NCBI GenBank assembly: GCA_017547085.1
Contig: JAFYQM010000058.1
Span: 1 to 40,210, forward strand
Direction of reading: 5' to 3'
Origin: Oscillibacter sp.
GTDB taxonomy: Bacteria; Bacillota; Clostridia; Oscillospirales; Oscillospiraceae
Length of the DNA stretch: 40,210 nucleotides
Shown piece by piece: positions 21,888-29,734 of this stretch (positions are counted from its first letter, which is position 1; the number at the start of each line of letters is the position of its first letter). The position numbers and the translations under genes are program-made. The notes under the pieces are model-generated. The model saw only the letters and a list, made by a program, of their open reading frames with translations. It had not been told where the DNA came from and made no database searches.

Positions 21888-22895
21888 TTGAAATTGTTTC
21901 ACTCCCTGAAAAAGGGAACGCGCGCTCCGCGGCACAGCAGAACCGCTGCGCTGGTGGCTGCGCTGGCCATGATCCTGACCAGCACCGCTTCCATGGGGCA
22001 CGCTGCCGCACTGTATATTCTGAACGGCTCTCAGGACTCTGTCATCATGCTGGGCACGATGAGCCATGTCACGGAACGGCGGTTTTCCATGATCGACCTG
22101 TCCACCGGCGAAAAGACTCGCGACCTGACCCTGTCTGCAGGCCTGCCCGTCACGGTGCGCCGCGACAGCAGCACGATCGTCACCACATCCCGTCAGGAAT
22201 CCGTGGTCGCACTGTTGGGGCGGCTGGAAGTGCAGCTCAGTCCATTGGAGATGGTAACTGTGGATCTCTCCGACAAGCAGGTGGAGATCACCATCGGCGA
22301 GGAGATCGTCTACTATGACCATGTGACGGAAACCGTCCCCTACGAAACGGAACGGGTCCCCAACCCGGCACTGCCTGTGGGCACGGAAATTGTGAAGCAG
22401 GTGGGGCAGGACGGCGTCTCCACCCGGGTGTATGAGGTGGTCCTCTCCCACGGCGAGGAGATCTCCCGCCAGCTGGTGGAGGAATCTGACACCACAGTCG
22501 TCAACGAGATCGTGGAATACAGCACCAAGGTGGAAGTCGCTTCCGTGGAGATGCACGAGGACGGCAGCGGTACGCTGCACCTGACTTCCGGCGATGCGCT
22601 GACCTTTTCCGATGCGAAGGCCATGACCGCCACCGCCTATACCGCAGGCCATGGCGGCGCCGGTTATATCACCGCGCTGGGCACGGACCTGCATGTGGGT
22701 GTGGTGGCCGTGGATAAGAAGGTCATCCCCCTGCGCAGCAAGGTACTGGTAGTCACCAAGGGCGGCATGGTTTACGGTCCTGCCGTGGCCGAGGACACCG
22801 GCGTGCGCGGCGATGTGATCGACCTGTATATGGACTCCTACGAGGAGTGCCGCTCCTTCGGCCGCCGCGGCTGCACGGTATATATTTTAGAGTAA
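21888..22895 (+). CDS. YabE-like cell-wall protein with G5 and 3D domains
   Basis: 335 residues. An N-terminal hydrophobic signal or anchor (TAALVAALAMILTSTASMG) is followed by a short DUF348-like region (LTLSAGLPVTVRRD), a G5 domain at about 140-220 (ETVPYETERVPNPALPVGTEIVKQ cut here; continues with GVSTRVYEVV) and a C-terminal 3D domain with its three aspartates (AVDKKVIP, AEDTGVRG, IDLYMD). Such proteins act at peptidoglycan, often as lytic transglycosylase-like factors in growth or spore resuscitation. The start is a TTG at 21888, eight bases after AGGAGG; no in-frame ATG fits. As in Bacillus (yabE-rnmV-ksgA), the next gene is rsmA, although rnmV is absent. Confidence 0.88.
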   Translation: MKLFHSLKKGTRAPRHSRTAALVAALAMILTSTASMGHAAALYILNGSQDSVIMLGTMSHVTERRFSMIDLSTGEKTRDLTLSAGLPVTVRRDSSTIVTTSRQESVVALLGRLEVQLSPLEMVTVDLSDKQVEITIGEEIVYYDHVTETVPYETERVPNPALPVGTEIVKQVGQDGVSTRVYEVVLSHGEEISRQLVEESDTTVVNEIVEYSTKVEVASVEMHEDGSGTLHLTSGDALTFSDAKAMTATAYTAGHGGAGYITALGTDLHVGVVAVDKKVIPLRSKVLVVTKGGMVYGPAVAEDTGVRGDVIDLYMDSYEECRSFGRRGCTVYILE

Positions 22896-22900
22896 TGTGA

Positions 22901-22934
22901 ACAGCGTCCCGACAGTTGTCGGGACGCTGTTTTG
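22901..22934 (+). terminator. Terminator after the G5/3D protein gene
   Basis: A 14-bp perfect stem ACAGCGTCCCGACA with its complement around a 4-base loop, then TTTT. It separates this gene from rsmA. Confidence 0.88.
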
Positions 22935-22953
22935 CTCTGCGACTACCTCTTTT

Positions 22954-22981
22954 CAAAGCCGGTTTTTTCTGGTATACTGAC
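22954..22981 (+). promoter_or_regulatory. Possible rsmA promoter
   Basis: TTTCAA, a 16-base spacer and TATACT just upstream of the rsmA start region. The -10 is good and the -35 weak. It would start the transcript about 20 bases before the coding sequence. Confidence 0.45.
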
Positions 22982-23007
22982 TTTGAACACAGAAAGGCGG
23001 GAAAACC

Positions 23008-23856
23008 ATGAATCTCTGCGATTATAACTTCATTCGCGACCTGCTGGGACGGCACGGGTTCCATTTTTCCAAATCCATGGGCCAGAACTTTTTGATCGAT
23101 CCCGAGGTGCCCTACAACATTGCAGCCGCTTCACAGGCGGACAAGTCCTGCGGCGTGCTGGAGATCGGCCCTGGCATCGGCCCATTGACGGCGGAACTGG
23201 CACAGCGGGCCGGCAAGGTGGTATCCGTGGAGCTGGACAAGGCGCTGCTTCCCGTACTGGCGGAGACCATGTGCGGCTATGACAACGTGGAGATCGTGCC
23301 CGGTGACGCCATGAAGCTGGATTTAGGGGCACTAGCCGCGGAAAAGTTTCAGGGACTGACCCCCATCGTATGTGCCAATCTCCCCTACAACATTACCACC
23401 CCCATTCTGGAAAAGCTGATTGAGACTCCTTGCTTTGAAACCATCACGGTGCTCATCCAGAAAGAAGTGGCCCAGCGGCTCTCTGCCGCGCAAGGTTCCG
23501 CTGACGGCGGTTCTTTTTCCCTGTTCCTGCAATATTATATGGAGACGGAATACCTCTTTGACGTGCCGCGGGAGAAGTTCCTTCCCGCACCCAAGGTGAC
23601 TTCCGCGGTGCTGCGGTGCGTGCGCCGTCCGAAGCCCGCTGTGGAAGTAGAAGACGAGGCATTCTTCTTCAAAGTCATGCGCGGTGCGTTTTTACTGCGG
23701 CGGAAAACGCTGGCTAACAGTCTCTCCTCCGCCCTCGGCCGCAGCAAGGAAGAAATCCAAGACGCCATCACCGTCTGCGGCTTGCGGACAGATGTTCGTG
23801 GTGAGAAGCTCACCTTGCAGGATTTTGCAAATCTTTCCAAAGCTTTACAGAGGTAA
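23008..23856 (+). CDS. rsmA: 16S rRNA (adenine1518/1519-N6) dimethyltransferase
   Basis: 282 residues, normal length. Motifs: SMGQNFLIDP at the N-terminus, SAM-binding EIGPGIGPLT, the acidic VSVELDK, GDAMKLD, and catalytic NLPYNITTPI. The C-terminal domain has FLPAPKVTSAVLR and the RRKTLANSL helix. It transfers four methyl groups from SAM to two adjacent adenines near the 3' end of 16S rRNA during small-subunit maturation (loss gives kasugamycin resistance in E. coli). The ATG is preceded by AAAGGCGG. It lies after the YabE-like gene as in many Firmicutes. Confidence 0.97.
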   Translation: MNLCDYNFIRDLLGRHGFHFSKSMGQNFLIDPEVPYNIAAASQADKSCGVLEIGPGIGPLTAELAQRAGKVVSVELDKALLPVLAETMCGYDNVEIVPGDAMKLDLGALAAEKFQGLTPIVCANLPYNITTPILEKLIETPCFETITVLIQKEVAQRLSAAQGSADGGSFSLFLQYYMETEYLFDVPREKFLPAPKVTSAVLRCVRRPKPAVEVEDEAFFFKVMRGAFLLRRKTLANSLSSALGRSKEEIQDAITVCGLRTDVRGEKLTLQDFANLSKALQR

Positions 23857-23937
23857 TCGTTTCCAGCCGCTTGCTTTTTTTTACGCAACGCAGTAGGATA
23901 ATAAACAATATGGCCCAATATTGAAGGAGGTACCTTT

Positions 23938-25626
23938 ATGTCTACGAAAGCCTATTACGCCAGAACTGAAATCGGCCCCGGCAAGGTCGGTTTTTCCAAG
24001 ACCCGTTCTATCATTGAAGCACCGTTCTACGGCAACAATGTGATCAAGGTCAACACCCTGAAGGAAGCCTATGAGCTGGCCAAGAACTCTCCCGGTACCG
24101 TTGTGACCGATATGCCCGTCTACCGCGGCGAAGAGTTCGGTCTGGAGCCCGATGCCAAGGTCCTCCTGTTCAACGACGGTTCCATCACCGGCCGCTATGC
24201 CGTGGCACGCCGCATCACCGGCAAGCCCGGCGTCAACACTACCGAGCTGGATAAGATCGTCATGGACGCCGTGTACGACACCCGCTGGAAGACCATGTAC
24301 CACGCTGAGACCTTCATCGGCCTGGACGAGGAATTCATGGTCAAGGCACACCTGCTGATCCCCGAGGGCGAGGAGAACCTGCTCTACAACTGGATGCTGA
24401 ACTTCCAGTATATGTCTGATGAATACATCAAGATGTATAAGAAGTCCAAGCCCGTGGGCGACGGCAAGGAAGCCGACATTTACATCTTCTCCGATCCTCA
24501 GTGGACCGGCGCTCCCGGCAAGGAAGACATCTGCGATCCCAAGTGCCTGTGCTATTTCAACACTGAGACCAACTGCGCTGCCATTCTGGGTATGCGCTAC
24601 TTCGGCGAGCACAAGAAGGGCACCCTGACTCTGGCATGGGCCATTGCCAACCGCAACGGCTACGCCTCCTGCCACGGCGGCCAGAAGGAATATACGCTGG
24701 ACGACGGCAGCAAGTATGTGGCAGCCGTGTTCGGCCTGTCCGGCTCCGGCAAGTCCACCCTGACCCACGCCAAGCATGACGGCAAGTATCCCGCCATCAA
24801 GGTGCTGCACGATGACGCTTTCATCATCAACTCCGACACCTGCTCTTCCGTGGCTCTGGAGCCCACCTATTTCGACAAGACCGCCGACTATCCGGTGGAT
24901 TCTCCCGACAACAAGTACCTGCTGACCGCACAGAACTGCTCTGCCACTCTGGACGAGAACGGCAAGATTGTTCTGGTCACCGAGGACGTCCGCAACGGCA
25001 ACGGCCGCGCCATCAAGAGCAAGCTGTGGTCTCCCAACCGCGTGGATAAGATCGACTCCCCCGTCAACGCCATTTTCTGGATCATGAAGGATCCCACCAT
25101 TCCTCCCATCGTCCGCCTGAAGGGCGCTTCTCTGGCCTCCGTCATGGGTGCCACTCTGGCCACCAAGCGTTCCTCTGCCGAGCGTCTAAAGGAAGGCGTC
25201 GACCCCAACGCACTGGTCGTCGAGCCCTACGCAAACCCCTTCCGTACTTATCCTCTGGTCAACGACTACGAGAAGTTCAAGAAGCTGGTCGCCGAGAAGA
25301 ACGTGGCCTGCTACATCATCAACACCGGCGACTTCATGGGCAAGAAGGTCCAGAAGGAAGACACCCTCGGTGTTCTGGAAGCCGTTGTGGAGGGCAAGGC
25401 AGAGTTCAAGCCCTGGGGCCCCTTCTCCGACATTGAGATCTTCGAGTGGGACGGCTTTGTGCCCGATCTGGCCGATAAGGACTATGTGGCTCAGCTGAAG
25501 GCCCGTATGCAGGACCGCCTGAACTATGTGGAAGGCCTGAAGGACGCCGAGGGCGGCTTCAACGTGCTGCCCGAGGATGCCGCCGAAGCCATCCGCAAGG
25601 TGGTTGACGAGGCCAACACCCTGTAA
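23938..25626 (+). CDS. pckA: Phosphoenolpyruvate carboxykinase (ATP)
   Basis: 562 residues, slightly longer than the usual 520-540. The kinase-1a P-loop GLSGSGKSTLTHAKHD, kinase-2 LHDDAFIINSDT and the RLKGASLASVMGATLATKR region mark the ATP-dependent enzyme, which interconverts oxaloacetate plus ATP with PEP plus CO2 and ADP. In anaerobic gut Firmicutes it often runs in the carboxylating direction toward succinate or propionate; direction here is inference. The ATG follows AAGGAGG. Codon use is strongly biased (AAG, GAG, CTG, ATC), indicating high expression. It is a single-gene unit with a terminator after it. Confidence 0.95.
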   Translation: MSTKAYYARTEIGPGKVGFSKTRSIIEAPFYGNNVIKVNTLKEAYELAKNSPGTVVTDMPVYRGEEFGLEPDAKVLLFNDGSITGRYAVARRITGKPGVNTTELDKIVMDAVYDTRWKTMYHAETFIGLDEEFMVKAHLLIPEGEENLLYNWMLNFQYMSDEYIKMYKKSKPVGDGKEADIYIFSDPQWTGAPGKEDICDPKCLCYFNTETNCAAILGMRYFGEHKKGTLTLAWAIANRNGYASCHGGQKEYTLDDGSKYVAAVFGLSGSGKSTLTHAKHDGKYPAIKVLHDDAFIINSDTCSSVALEPTYFDKTADYPVDSPDNKYLLTAQNCSATLDENGKIVLVTEDVRNGNGRAIKSKLWSPNRVDKIDSPVNAIFWIMKDPTIPPIVRLKGASLASVMGATLATKRSSAERLKEGVDPNALVVEPYANPFRTYPLVNDYEKFKKLVAEKNVACYIINTGDFMGKKVQKEDTLGVLEAVVEGKAEFKPWGPFSDIEIFEWDGFVPDLADKDYVAQLKARMQDRLNYVEGLKDAEGGFNVLPEDAAEAIRKVVDEANTL

Positions 25627-25651
25627 TTTTCCCAAAACTGATACAACGCAG

Positions 25652-25680
25652 GAGGGGAGCCGAATTGGCTCCCCTCTTTT
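25652..25680 (+). terminator. Terminator of pckA
   Basis: A 10-bp perfect stem GAGGGGAGCC/GGCTCCCCTC, 5-base loop, then TTTT. A GC-rich second repeat (GGCCTTGCGGCC, around 25697-25710) lies between it and the converging cyclophilin gene. Confidence 0.85.
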
Positions 25681-25722
25681 GCGGGCAAACGCGCCCGGCC
25701 TTGCGGCCGGCCGCTGACTGTT

Positions 25723-26397
25723 TTATTCCAACACGGTAATGGATTCGATGACCGGCTGCTGATCTGCGGGGATGGTGCCGTTATTATCCACCGGCTGTGC
25801 ATCAGCACAGATGGCATCCACCACCTCCATGCCCTCCGTCACATAGCCGAAGGCGGCATATTGGCCGTCCAGAAACACGCTGTCCTCATGGACGATGAAG
25901 AACTGGCTGCTGGCGCTGTTGGGATGCTGCGCACGAGCCATGGAAATGGCACCGCGGGTATGGGAGATGGAATTTTCAAATCCATTGGCGGCAAACTCGC
26001 CCACGATATTCTCAGCGCTGCCGCCGGTGCCGTTGCCCAGCGGATCGCCGCCCTGCATCATAAATCCTGCCATAATGCGGTGGAAGGTCAGGCCGTCATA
26101 AAAGCCGTCCTTTGCCAGCTTCACAAAGTTGGTCACTGTCTTAGGTGCAGTATCTGCATCCAGTTCCAGCGCGATGGTGCCGTAGTCCTTCACCACAATT
26201 TCCACCTGAACCTTACCGGTCAGTACCGCTTCTTCTGCCGGTTTTTCCTCCGGTGCCTCGGGCTGTGCTTCCTCCTTCGGTTCCGTAACAGGCGTCTTAT
26301 CCGTTTTCGTTGTTGTGATTCCAACCATGGTGGTCTTTTCACAACCGCACAGCAGGCACAGCATCATCGCCAGCACCAGCGCCAAATACTTCTTCAT
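25723..26397 (-). CDS. Cyclophilin-type peptidyl-prolyl isomerase, lipoprotein
   Basis: 224 residues. A short signal with Cys at 17 and 19 in a lipobox-like LLCGC implies a lipid anchor at the outer face of the membrane. A Thr/Pro/Glu-rich linker follows up to about residue 60, then a cyclophilin domain with FHRIMAGFMMQGGDP, GAISMARAQHPNSASSQFFI and LDGQYAAFGYV. The catalytic Arg (FHRI) and the Gln/Phe pair (SQFF) are present. It would assist folding of exported proteins. The ATG at 26397 has GAGG nine bases upstream and avoids a GTG five codons earlier without a ribosome site. It lies 20 bases after the cyclic-nucleotide-domain-like gene, in one operon. Confidence 0.93.
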   Translation of the reverse strand: MKKYLALVLAMMLCLLCGCEKTTMVGITTTKTDKTPVTEPKEEAQPEAPEEKPAEEAVLTGKVQVEIVVKDYGTIALELDADTAPKTVTNFVKLAKDGFYDGLTFHRIMAGFMMQGGDPLGNGTGGSAENIVGEFAANGFENSISHTRGAISMARAQHPNSASSQFFIVHEDSVFLDGQYAAFGYVTEGMEVVDAICADAQPVDNNGTIPADQQPVIESITVLE

Positions 26398-26417
26398 GTT
26401 CTTGTTCCTCACTTCCG

Positions 26418-26825
26418 TTATTTTTCCAAAGAGCGTGCGGCCTGTTCCTCCAACATCTGCCGGATGGTCAGCATCAGACGGGTATGGAACCAGCAGTTAC
26501 GGTGACAGGCAAACTCCATCACATCGTAGGGCATCCACAACACCTTACATTCAGACAGCGCCGTGATCACGCCGGAGTCCCGCCGGCAGCCCCGCGGACC
26601 GCCCAGCCGGATTCCCACAAGACCGCTGCCGGAAACCTGCTCCGCACCCCGGTCTGTCTGGATACCGGCCTCGCCTTGCAGCAGATAGCCGATGCGTCCG
26701 GCACTGCCGCGGGTATTCCCACTCTCCAGCGTTTCCACACTGAGCTCAAAACAGCTGCCCAGTACCTCCAGCCCCTCCGCAGGCATCCAGAATAGCCGCT
26801 GGTCCTGTTCCAACAGTTCCTGCAC
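26418..26825 (-). CDS. Small cyclic-nucleotide-binding-domain-like protein lacking a DNA-binding domain
   Basis: 135 residues starting at a GTG seven bases after a perfect AGGAGG. The pattern (LFWMPAEGLEVLGS, ESGNTRGSAGRIGYLLQGEAG, SGSGLVGIRLGG, ECKVLWMPYDVMEFACHRNCWF then a helix TRLMLTIRQMLEEQA) recalls the beta-roll and following helix of Crp/Fnr sensor domains. The chain stops where the helix-turn-helix would begin. No clear PBC phosphate-binding motif (RxA/S) is seen. It may be an effector-binding or dimerisation partner, or a truncated regulator. It is co-transcribed with the cyclophilin gene. Confidence 0.6.
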   Translation of the reverse strand: MQELLEQDQRLFWMPAEGLEVLGSCFELSVETLESGNTRGSAGRIGYLLQGEAGIQTDRGAEQVSGSGLVGIRLGGPRGCRRDSGVITALSECKVLWMPYDVMEFACHRNCWFHTRLMLTIRQMLEEQAARSLEK

Positions 26826-26847
26826 GGTGTCACCTCCTGACTGCCTT

Positions 26848-26876
26848 ATTCTACTACACTCTGCCGCGGCTGTCAA
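26848..26876 (-). promoter_or_regulatory. Promoter of the CNB-like/cyclophilin operon
   Basis: On the minus strand TTGACA (26876-26871), a 17-base spacer and TAGAAT (26853-26848), 23 bases before the GTG start. Confidence 0.75.
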
Positions 26877-27000
26877 AGCAGGCAGTGTGTCAACCAGCGG
26901 AAACATTGGAAAATCTGCACTCCCTGCGCCCTGTTGCATTACATAAATTCCCAAAGGTAAGGCATCCTAAAGGCACAAACCGAAAGGAGTGTGTCTTGCC

Positions 27001-27666
27001 ATGTTCAAGCACGAAAAACAGCTGTTTCATCCCGTGGAGATCGAAAAGCCCAATCCCCAGTATGCCGCGCTGCTGCAGGAGCAGTTAGGCGGCGGCAACG
27101 GCGAGCTGAAGGCCGCCATGCAGTATATGTCCCAGAGTTTTCGCGTGAAGGACCCCGAAATCAAAGACCTGTTCCTCGACATTGCGGCTGAGGAGCTGGG
27201 TCATATGGAAATGGTAGCCCAGACCATCAACCTGCTGAACGGCCACCATGTGGATGCGTCCTCCGTGCCCGCCGGAGAGATCCAGACCCATGTGATCCTC
27301 GGTCTGAATCCCGGTCTCATCAATGCCTCCGGCTATTCTTGGACGGCGGACTATGTCACCGTCACGGGCGACCTGTGCGCCGACCTGCTGAGCAACATTG
27401 CCTCCGAACAGCGGGCCAAGGTGGTGTATGAGTACCTGTACCGCCAGATCGGGGACAAAAAGGTGCGGGAGACCATTGATTTCCTGCTGAACCGCGAAGA
27501 GGCTCACAACCAGATGTTCCGTGACGCCTTCAACAAGGTGATGGATTCCGGCTCCAACCGGGACTTCGGCACCACGAAGGCAGCGAAGATGTATTTCTCC
27601 CTGTCCAATCCCGGTCCCAACGCCTTTGCAGGCAAGGATGTCAAGCCCGTCCAGTTTGATAAGTAA
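27001..27666 (+). CDS. Manganese catalase family protein (CotJC-like)
   Basis: 221 residues of the ferritin-like, dinuclear Mn catalase family. Metal ligands are seen in AAEELGHMEM (ExxH), SEQRAKVVYEYL and NREEAHNQMF (ExxH). The protein is shorter than full Mn catalases (about 270 residues) and has the length and N-terminus (FKHEKQLFHPVEIEKPNPQ) of CotJC spore-coat-associated members. The conserved FSLSNPGP segment is near the C-terminus. It would remove hydrogen peroxide or form part of the spore coat, fitting with the SASP gene in this window. The ATG at 27001 follows GAAAGGAG at a rather long distance of about 14 bases. Confidence 0.9.
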   Translation: MFKHEKQLFHPVEIEKPNPQYAALLQEQLGGGNGELKAAMQYMSQSFRVKDPEIKDLFLDIAAEELGHMEMVAQTINLLNGHHVDASSVPAGEIQTHVILGLNPGLINASGYSWTADYVTVTGDLCADLLSNIASEQRAKVVYEYLYRQIGDKKVRETIDFLLNREEAHNQMFRDAFNKVMDSGSNRDFGTTKAAKMYFSLSNPGPNAFAGKDVKPVQFDK

Positions 27667-27687
27667 GCCTGTATCCCCTGACAAAAC

Positions 27688-27718
27688 AAAAACAGCCGCC
27701 CGTTGGGCGGCTGTTTTC
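27688..27718 (+). terminator. Bidirectional terminator after the catalase gene
   Basis: A 13-bp perfect stem AAAACAGCCGCCC/GGGCGGCTGTTTT with a 3-base loop, lying between converging genes and A- and T-flanked on both sides. Confidence 0.9.
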
Positions 27719-27732
27719 TCTTCTCAATGCGC

Positions 27733-28170
27733 TCAGGTACGGTCTGGGAATTTCTTTACAAGACGGTCCAGTTCTTCGATCAAAGCCGCCATCTCCTCCG
27801 CTGTCATATGAGCGTACAGTTCGGCTACATCCTCGTCCTCCATGGTGTTGGGCAGCGTGAAGGAGACAAAGAAACGGAAGCCGTCCTCCACCGCATCCGC
27901 GGAGAGCATGAAATACGGCTCGGTGAACTCACTCTCATAGCGCTGCTTCAATCCCGCCTTCACCACCTTCAGTCCGGCGGTCATCTCCTGCAGTTCGTAG
28001 GTCAGCAGGCAGCTGTTGGAGTCCTTGATGAGGAGGCCGTCCTCATTGATCCATGTGGCCCGCAGCACCAGCCAGTTGCGGTCATCACTATCCGGTGCAC
28101 CGCCGTCGGCAGGCAGTTCATAACTGGCAATATCCAGCTTCAGGCTGGCTTCTTCATTTTTAAACAGCAT
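27733..28170 (-). CDS. Unrecognised 145-residue acidic protein
   Basis: A soluble acidic protein with beta-strand character in the first 100 residues (DRNWLVLRATWINEDG, SCLLTYELQEMTAGL, YFMLSADAVEDGFRFFVSF) and an acidic helical tail. The layout (short native-folded barrel with an NWL motif) reminds me of WapI-type immunity-like proteins, but this is only an impression. No signal peptide or catalytic motif. AAGGAG precedes the ATG. It begins 12 bases after the aldo/keto reductase stop codon, so it is the second gene of that operon. Confidence 0.65.
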   Translation of the reverse strand: MLFKNEEASLKLDIASYELPADGGAPDSDDRNWLVLRATWINEDGLLIKDSNSCLLTYELQEMTAGLKVVKAGLKQRYESEFTEPYFMLSADAVEDGFRFFVSFTLPNTMEDEDVAELYAHMTAEEMAALIEELDRLVKKFPDRT

Positions 28171-28181
28171 GGTATTTCTCC

Positions 28182-29210
28182 TTACTTATCCATGTGATGC
28201 TCTGCGTAAAATACCTCGTACTCTTTTAGTTGCTGCTGCAGCCGTGCAGGCACATCCAATTCATAAGGGCATCTTTTTTTGCACGCATCGCAATGGATAC
28301 AGTTTTCGATGCGGTGCATCTTCTCATTCCATTCCTCCGTCATATAGGGCTGGTACGGCATTCTCCTCACAAACAGCATGATTCTGCCAGCAACAGGAAT
28401 CGGAATCTCTGCTGCACAGGGCAGGCAATAACCACAGCCACGGCAAAAATCGCTGACCAGTTCCCGCCGGTCTTTATCAATGGTTGCCTGCAGTTCGGCT
28501 GTCATTGCTGGCCCCCGTTCTGCCAGTTCCAGCCACTGTTCCAGCTCCTCCTCCCGCTGAATGCCCCAGATGGGCACCACCCACGGATGCTGCTGCATGA
28601 ACACATGACAGGCTTCGGCGTTGTTCAGTAATCCACCTGCCAGTCCTTTCATAGCAATAAATCCCATGTCCGCCTCACGGCAGGCTGTGACCAAATCGAT
28701 ATCCTCCTGTGAGGAGAGATAAGAAAACGGGAATTGCATCGTTTCGAAATGACCGGAAGCAACAGCTTCCAGCGCAACCGGTCTCCGGTGGTTCGTAATG
28801 CCAATATGCCGGATGTATCCCTTTTGCTTCATCTCCAAAGCAGCCGCAAAGGCCCCGCAGGGGTCCTCCGGGTCCGGAAGCTTGGCAGGATTGTGAAACT
28901 GGAATAGATCAATATAATCGGTCTGCAAAGCCCGCAAGCTCGTCTCAATATGCGCGATGACAGTCTGTTTATCAGTTGCCGCACTCTTCGTGGAAATTAC
29001 CACATTCTGCCGCACATCGTGCAGGGCTTCACCCAGCTTTTCTTCACTGTCCGTATACGAGTTAGCCGTATCGAAATAGTTGATGCCTCCTTCATAGGCC
29101 CGTCGAAGCAGCCGCACAGCATCTGCCTTGGAAATGCGCTGAATCGGAAGTGCACCAAACGCCGTCTTGGAAACCCACAAGTCTGTTCGGCCCAACCTCA
29201 CTTTTTCCAT
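28182..29210 (-). CDS. Aldo/keto reductase with C-terminal 4Fe-4S domain
   Basis: 342 residues. Residues 1-240 form the aldo/keto reductase barrel: FDTANSYTDSEEKLG with catalytic Asp and Tyr, STKSAA with the catalytic Lys, and LFQFHN in place of the usual catalytic-His segment. The last 90 residues have two cysteine clusters (CRGCGYCLPC, and CIHCDACKKRCP), enough for one or two iron-sulfur clusters as in the family of Fe-S aldo/keto reductases of anaerobes. Such enzymes could take electrons from ferredoxin rather than only NADPH; substrate unknown. It diverges from a ModE-type regulator gene across 114 bases. Confidence 0.93.
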   Translation of the reverse strand: MEKVRLGRTDLWVSKTAFGALPIQRISKADAVRLLRRAYEGGINYFDTANSYTDSEEKLGEALHDVRQNVVISTKSAATDKQTVIAHIETSLRALQTDYIDLFQFHNPAKLPDPEDPCGAFAAALEMKQKGYIRHIGITNHRRPVALEAVASGHFETMQFPFSYLSSQEDIDLVTACREADMGFIAMKGLAGGLLNNAEACHVFMQQHPWVVPIWGIQREEELEQWLELAERGPAMTAELQATIDKDRRELVSDFCRGCGYCLPCAAEIPIPVAGRIMLFVRRMPYQPYMTEEWNEKMHRIENCIHCDACKKRCPYELDVPARLQQQLKEYEVFYAEHHMDK

Positions 29211-29237
29211 AATGCCCCTCCCGCTGGTTTTTTATTT

Positions 29238-29265
29238 ATTGTACCATACCCCGGCCCATTTGCAA
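29238..29265 (-). promoter_or_regulatory. Promoter of the aldo/keto reductase operon
   Basis: On the minus strand TTGCAA (29265-29260), a 16-base spacer and TACAAT (29243-29238). The palindromic -35 hexamer is the same six bases used by the divergent promoter. Confidence 0.6.
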
Positions 29266-29287
29266 ATCCACAAAAATATGCTATCAT
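29260..29287 (+). promoter_or_regulatory. Promoter of the ModE-type HTH gene
   Basis: TTGCAA (29260-29265), a 16-base spacer and TATCAT (29282-29287), 38 bases before the start codon. It shares its -35 element with the aldo/keto reductase promoter on the other strand. Confidence 0.6.
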
Positions 29288-29324
29288 ATTTTATATTTTA
29301 ATACTCTCACGGAGGAGATACGCT

Positions 29325-29693
29325 ATGGATCAAGACCTGCATCTAAAACTGACCGTTCGGCTCTACACCGCAGACGATCAACGCTGCTTTGGCCCCGGCA
29401 TCGCCACGCTGCTGGAGCGGGTACGGCTGCACAAGTCCCTGCGGGCAGCGGCCGCCTCCATGGAGATGGCCTATTCCAAGGCATGGCGCATCATCCGCAC
29501 CGCCGAGGAAGTCTTTGGCTGCAAGCTGCTCTCCTCTACCATCGGCGGCCAGCACGGCGGCGGCGCTGTTCTAACGCCGCAGGCGGAACAGCTGCTGGCT
29601 GCCTACCGTGCCTATGAGTCGGACGTGAAGGCATACAGTCTGGCAAAATTCAACGAAGCCTTTGATTTCTATAAGGATTTGGACAAAACCTAA
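29325..29693 (+). CDS. ModE-type winged-helix (LysR-like HTH) protein without molybdate-binding domain
   Basis: 122 residues. The sequence GPGIATLLERVRLHKSLRAAAASMEMAYSKAWRII (given here only as landmarks: GPG, AAA, MAYSKAW) is the N-terminal DNA-binding domain of ModE, followed by SSTIGGQHGGGAVLTPQAEQLL, the conserved wing. The C-terminal molybdate-binding Mop domains of ModE (about 130 more residues) are absent, as in many short ModE-like proteins of anaerobes. It may regulate the molybdoenzyme genes that follow within 1-8 kb. GGAGGAG lies eight bases before the ATG. A terminator follows at once. Confidence 0.88.
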   Translation: MDQDLHLKLTVRLYTADDQRCFGPGIATLLERVRLHKSLRAAAASMEMAYSKAWRIIRTAEEVFGCKLLSSTIGGQHGGGAVLTPQAEQLLAAYRAYESDVKAYSLAKFNEAFDFYKDLDKT

Positions 29694-29726
29694 AAAAGCC
29701 GGACCGCAAATGCGGTCCGGCTTTTT
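29693..29726 (+). terminator. Bidirectional terminator after the ModE-type gene
   Basis: A 16-bp perfect stem AAAAAGCCGGACCGCA with its complement and a 2-base spacer, then T-rich sequence. It overlaps the stop codon of the ModE-type gene and faces the converging kinase gene. Confidence 0.9.
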
Positions 29727-29734
29727 GGTTGTTC

